DNA from: Cytophagales bacterium
GTDB lineage: Bacteria; Bacteroidota; Bacteroidia; Cytophagales; Thermoflexibacteraceae
Assembly (NCBI GenBank): GCA_004294445.1
Contig: REAZ01000021.1
Coordinates: 17,659 to 81,658, forward strand
Length of the DNA stretch: 64,000 nucleotides
Direction of reading: 5' to 3'
Under the pieces are notes generated by a model. That model was not told where the DNA came from. It saw nothing but the letters and a program-made list of their open reading frames with translations, and searched no databases. Positions 62,524 through 64,000 of the stretch are shown here, piece after piece; position 1 is the first letter of the stretch, and each line of letters begins with the position of its first letter. A program made the translations under genes and the position numbers.

Positions 62524-62617
62524 TGTCTGAATCAGGATTTGCCTGATTTTAGGATATTCAGGATTGTTTATTTTTAATCTTGTTCATCATTTAATCCTAT
62601 AAATCCTGATTCAGACA
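62524..62617. repeat. Inverted repeat at the 3' side of the GxxExxY cassette
   Basis: A perfect 17-bp inverted repeat TGTCTGAATCAGGATTT / AAATCCTGATTCAGACA (62524-62540 with 62601-62617), with further AGGAT/ATCCT words between. Its inner end supplies the TGA stop of the GxxExxY gene (stop at 62611-62613). Confidence 0.92.
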
Positions 62618-63003
62618 TTTTTTTGATTGTATTTCGGGTTAAATATTTTCTTGAATTGAAGGCTGTTTGCACCAAAATTTATAAGTAATCCAATTGGAAA
62701 ATCATAAGCAACTACATAGTTTTTGGCTTGTGCCAAATGCACATCCTCAAGATTTATTAATGCTTTTAGTTCAACAATCACTTTACTTTCCACTACAAAA
62801 TCGGCTCTTCTTGTTCCTACATCAATTCCTTCATAAAAAATGGTTTGTTCAATTTCCCTCCCAAATGCTAAACCTGCTTTTTTCAATTCAATAGCCAAAC
62901 ATCTTTGGTATATTAATTCTTGAAAGCCATTACCCAGAGTGTTATGCACCTTCATAGCACAACCATTTATTTTATATGTTATTTCATCAATTGTCTGAAT
63001 CAT
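62611..63003 (-). CDS. GxxExxY protein
   Basis: 130 residues of the GxxExxY family, named for GFQELIY at the N-terminus (Gly, Glu, Tyr at positions 1, 4, 7 of the motif). It continues LAIELKKAGLAFGREI and RRADFVVESKVIVELKAL, a PD-(D/E)xK-like pattern (D in ADFVV, E and K in VELKA), and ends GLLINFGANSLQFKKIF. The family is predicted to be nuclease-like, function unproven. Both its start (ATGATTCAGACAA) and stop (GTCTGA) fall inside copies of the TGTCTGAATCA repeat, so gene and repeats form one cassette. It lies between Res and Mod. Confidence 0.93.
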   Translation of the reverse strand: MIQTIDEITYKINGCAMKVHNTLGNGFQELIYQRCLAIELKKAGLAFGREIEQTIFYEGIDVGTRRADFVVESKVIVELKALINLEDVHLAQAKNYVVAYDFPIGLLINFGANSLQFKKIFNPKYNQKNV

Positions 63004-63087
63004 GATTTACTTGATTTTAGGATTAAAACGATTATTGATTATTGAATCCTGAGTATTTTCAAATCTTGAAAATTCTGATTCAGACAA
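62991..63087. repeat. Inverted repeat at the 5' side of the GxxExxY cassette
   Basis: TTGTCTGAATCA (62991-63002) pairs perfectly with TGATTCAGACAA (63076-63087), the same words as at 62524-62617. The left arm contains the GxxExxY start codon. The right arm and the bases between encode the last residues and stop codon of the Res fragment. Confidence 0.92.
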
Positions 63088-63902
63088 TTTTACTACATCA
63101 GCAAACGATTTTAAATCCTTCTTTACTTCTTCCCATTTCTCTTGCTTTATATACACAGGCGTATAGGTGTATTCTTTTTGAGCAGTGTTGATGTCTTTGC
63201 ACCAAGTAGCAAGGCGTTGAATTTTGCGTATGTCGTCCAAATCTTCACGCCCTTTAGTTTCTACAACAAAAAAAGTATTCGGACTGGTTTTTACAAAAAA
63301 GTCGGGGAAGAATGAAGCGATGTTTCCGTTTTCTTTTTGGTATTCGATGCTAAAATTTACACCGCCTTCGCCAAAAGTATTTTTAGCAAACGAAACAACA
63401 TCATTGAACTTGCTTTCGCAAAAAGCGGCAAATTCTAATTCAAAGGAATTGTCGCCAATAGCATAATTAAAAATTGATTTTTTAGGTTTTGGGATATAAG
63501 AAAGATTATTCCCGTCCAAAACTTGGTATTTAGTATTCTTCAGCGAAATAAAATTTTTTATTGCTGCTGTTCCTTTGTCGGTAATGGTGAGTTCGTCTAT
63601 GGCTTTTTTAAAAGTGGTTTTCAGAATGTCTTTTGGGTGTATTTCTGAAAGGTTTCTTATGGTCTGTGGGTCGTTTAGTTCCACCGCATGGGCTGCCCCT
63701 TCTTTGGTAAAGAGTTGATATTTGATAAAGCTTTCCACTTTGGGATACAGAATACTGAAGCCACTTACCAAACGACTGTCTTTTAAAATGGCAGAAGTAA
63801 AAAAGCCAATTACATTTCTGTAATCGGGTGTTGTATCTTTGAAAACAGTTTTATGCGAAAAATCTCCATCAATGTCATTGAAAACGATTTCTTTCAATTC
63901 AT
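63007..63902 (-). pseudogene. Type III restriction enzyme Res subunit, C-terminal fragment
   Basis: About 298 codons with no internal ATG start. The endonuclease motif FFPDFFVKTSPNTFFVVETKG (PD...ExK) and DDIRKIQRLATWCKDIN are typical of the C-terminal nuclease domain of type III Res. Full Res proteins are about 900-1,000 residues, with a DEAD/DEAH helicase part that is missing here. The frame stops matching at about 63902, where a putative IS1-like end begins, although it stays technically open to the window edge. The other end was rewritten by the GxxExxY cassette, whose repeat encodes the final about 25 residues (from KLSESEF on). Res is therefore probably inactive. Confidence 0.78.
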
Positions 63903-64000
63903 GGTAGTGTAAATATAAGAGTGTTTTTTGTATATTTGCAAAAAACCAAATTCTATGATAAAAATTTCTCTTTCTTGTAAAAAATGTGCCAGCACAAATC
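63903..64000 (+). mobile_element. Left end of an IS1-like insertion sequence (partial)
   Basis: The sequence from 63903 starts GGTAGTGTAAAT, compatible with IS1-family termini (GGnnnTG). A TAnnTTTG promoter (TATATTTG, 63931-63938) and the ATG at 63955 open a zinc-ribbon protein, MIKISLSCKKCASTN, like the N-terminus of IS1 InsA. The Res reading frame on the other strand loses family resemblance at this point. The right part of the element is outside the window. Confidence 0.55.
63955..64000 (+). CDS. IS1-like transposase, N-terminal fragment at window edge
   Basis: Fifteen residues are visible, MIKISLSCKKCASTN, with a CxxC typical of the IS1 InsA zinc finger. The rest lies beyond base 64000. 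The family call rests on these residues, the adjacent promoter element and the broken Res frame. Confidence 0.5.
   Translation, partial: MIKISLSCKKCASTN

Overview
The window reads as an AT-rich chromosome segment from a free-living, probably gliding member of the Bacteroidota (Cytophagales-like). The evidence is a gliding-motility gldC gene, many promoters with the Bacteroidota -7 element TAnnTTTG, almost no Shine-Dalgarno sequences, a type III polyketide synthase, SPOR-domain lipoproteins, and a paired GMC dehydrogenase and gluconate-dehydrogenase subunit 3. No rRNA, tRNA or CRISPR array was found.

Layout. 0-10.4 kb, mostly minus strand: a cut-off DEAD-box RNA helicase, a GMC / subunit 3 / GMC operon with near-duplicate large subunits, an ABC permease, a lipoprotein, rpoN (sigma-54) and a DUF1684 protein. 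10.4-14.7 kb is an accessory island. A STAS-like gene, a VapBC-type toxin-antitoxin pair, a PIN_8 protein with a C-terminal HEPN-like RxxxxH motif, and a transglutaminase are separated by five copies of one intergenic repeat. 14.7-31 kb: penicillin-acylase family hydrolase, ethanolamine-type permease, GNAT, SbcC, OsmC-gldC-SPOR cluster, pdhA, a type III PKS and bifunctional NAD(P)HX repair enzyme. 31-48 kb: rpsA, a TPR protein, cytochrome oxidase subunit III, cutC, a degenerate AAA/OLD-like ATPase beside pyrE, an FAD amine oxidase, Smr/selD/aminopeptidase, a histidine kinase overlapping a LacX-type epimerase, and pdxH. 48-51 kb: a BlaI-BlaR1-like repressor/protease pair with three operator dyads.

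51-54.5 kb is the branched-chain amino acid locus. A 20-residue leader peptide with 12 Ile/Leu/Val residues is followed by a complete attenuator (pairings 1:2, 2:3 and 3:4 plus a T run), then ilvB, an inserted four-helix-bundle gene, and ilvN. The inserted gene sits among arrays of GTTTGAA-type words that also occur upstream of ilvB. 54.6-59 kb: a sodium/solute symporter, an adenylate cyclase with TPR repeats, and an SMP-30 lipoprotein translationally joined to the cyclase.

59-64 kb is a worn type III restriction-modification locus. It holds an Rpn-type nuclease, an intact-looking Mod methyltransferase carrying an in-frame palindromic insertion, a GxxExxY cassette whose flanking inverted repeats supply its start and stop codons, and a C-terminal Res fragment. 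The Res fragment stops at what looks like the end of an IS1-like element whose transposase runs off the right edge.

A theme runs through the accessory DNA: small genes (VapBC, PIN/HEPN, four-helix bundle, GxxExxY) are each delimited by locus-specific short repeats instead of by recognisable transposons.
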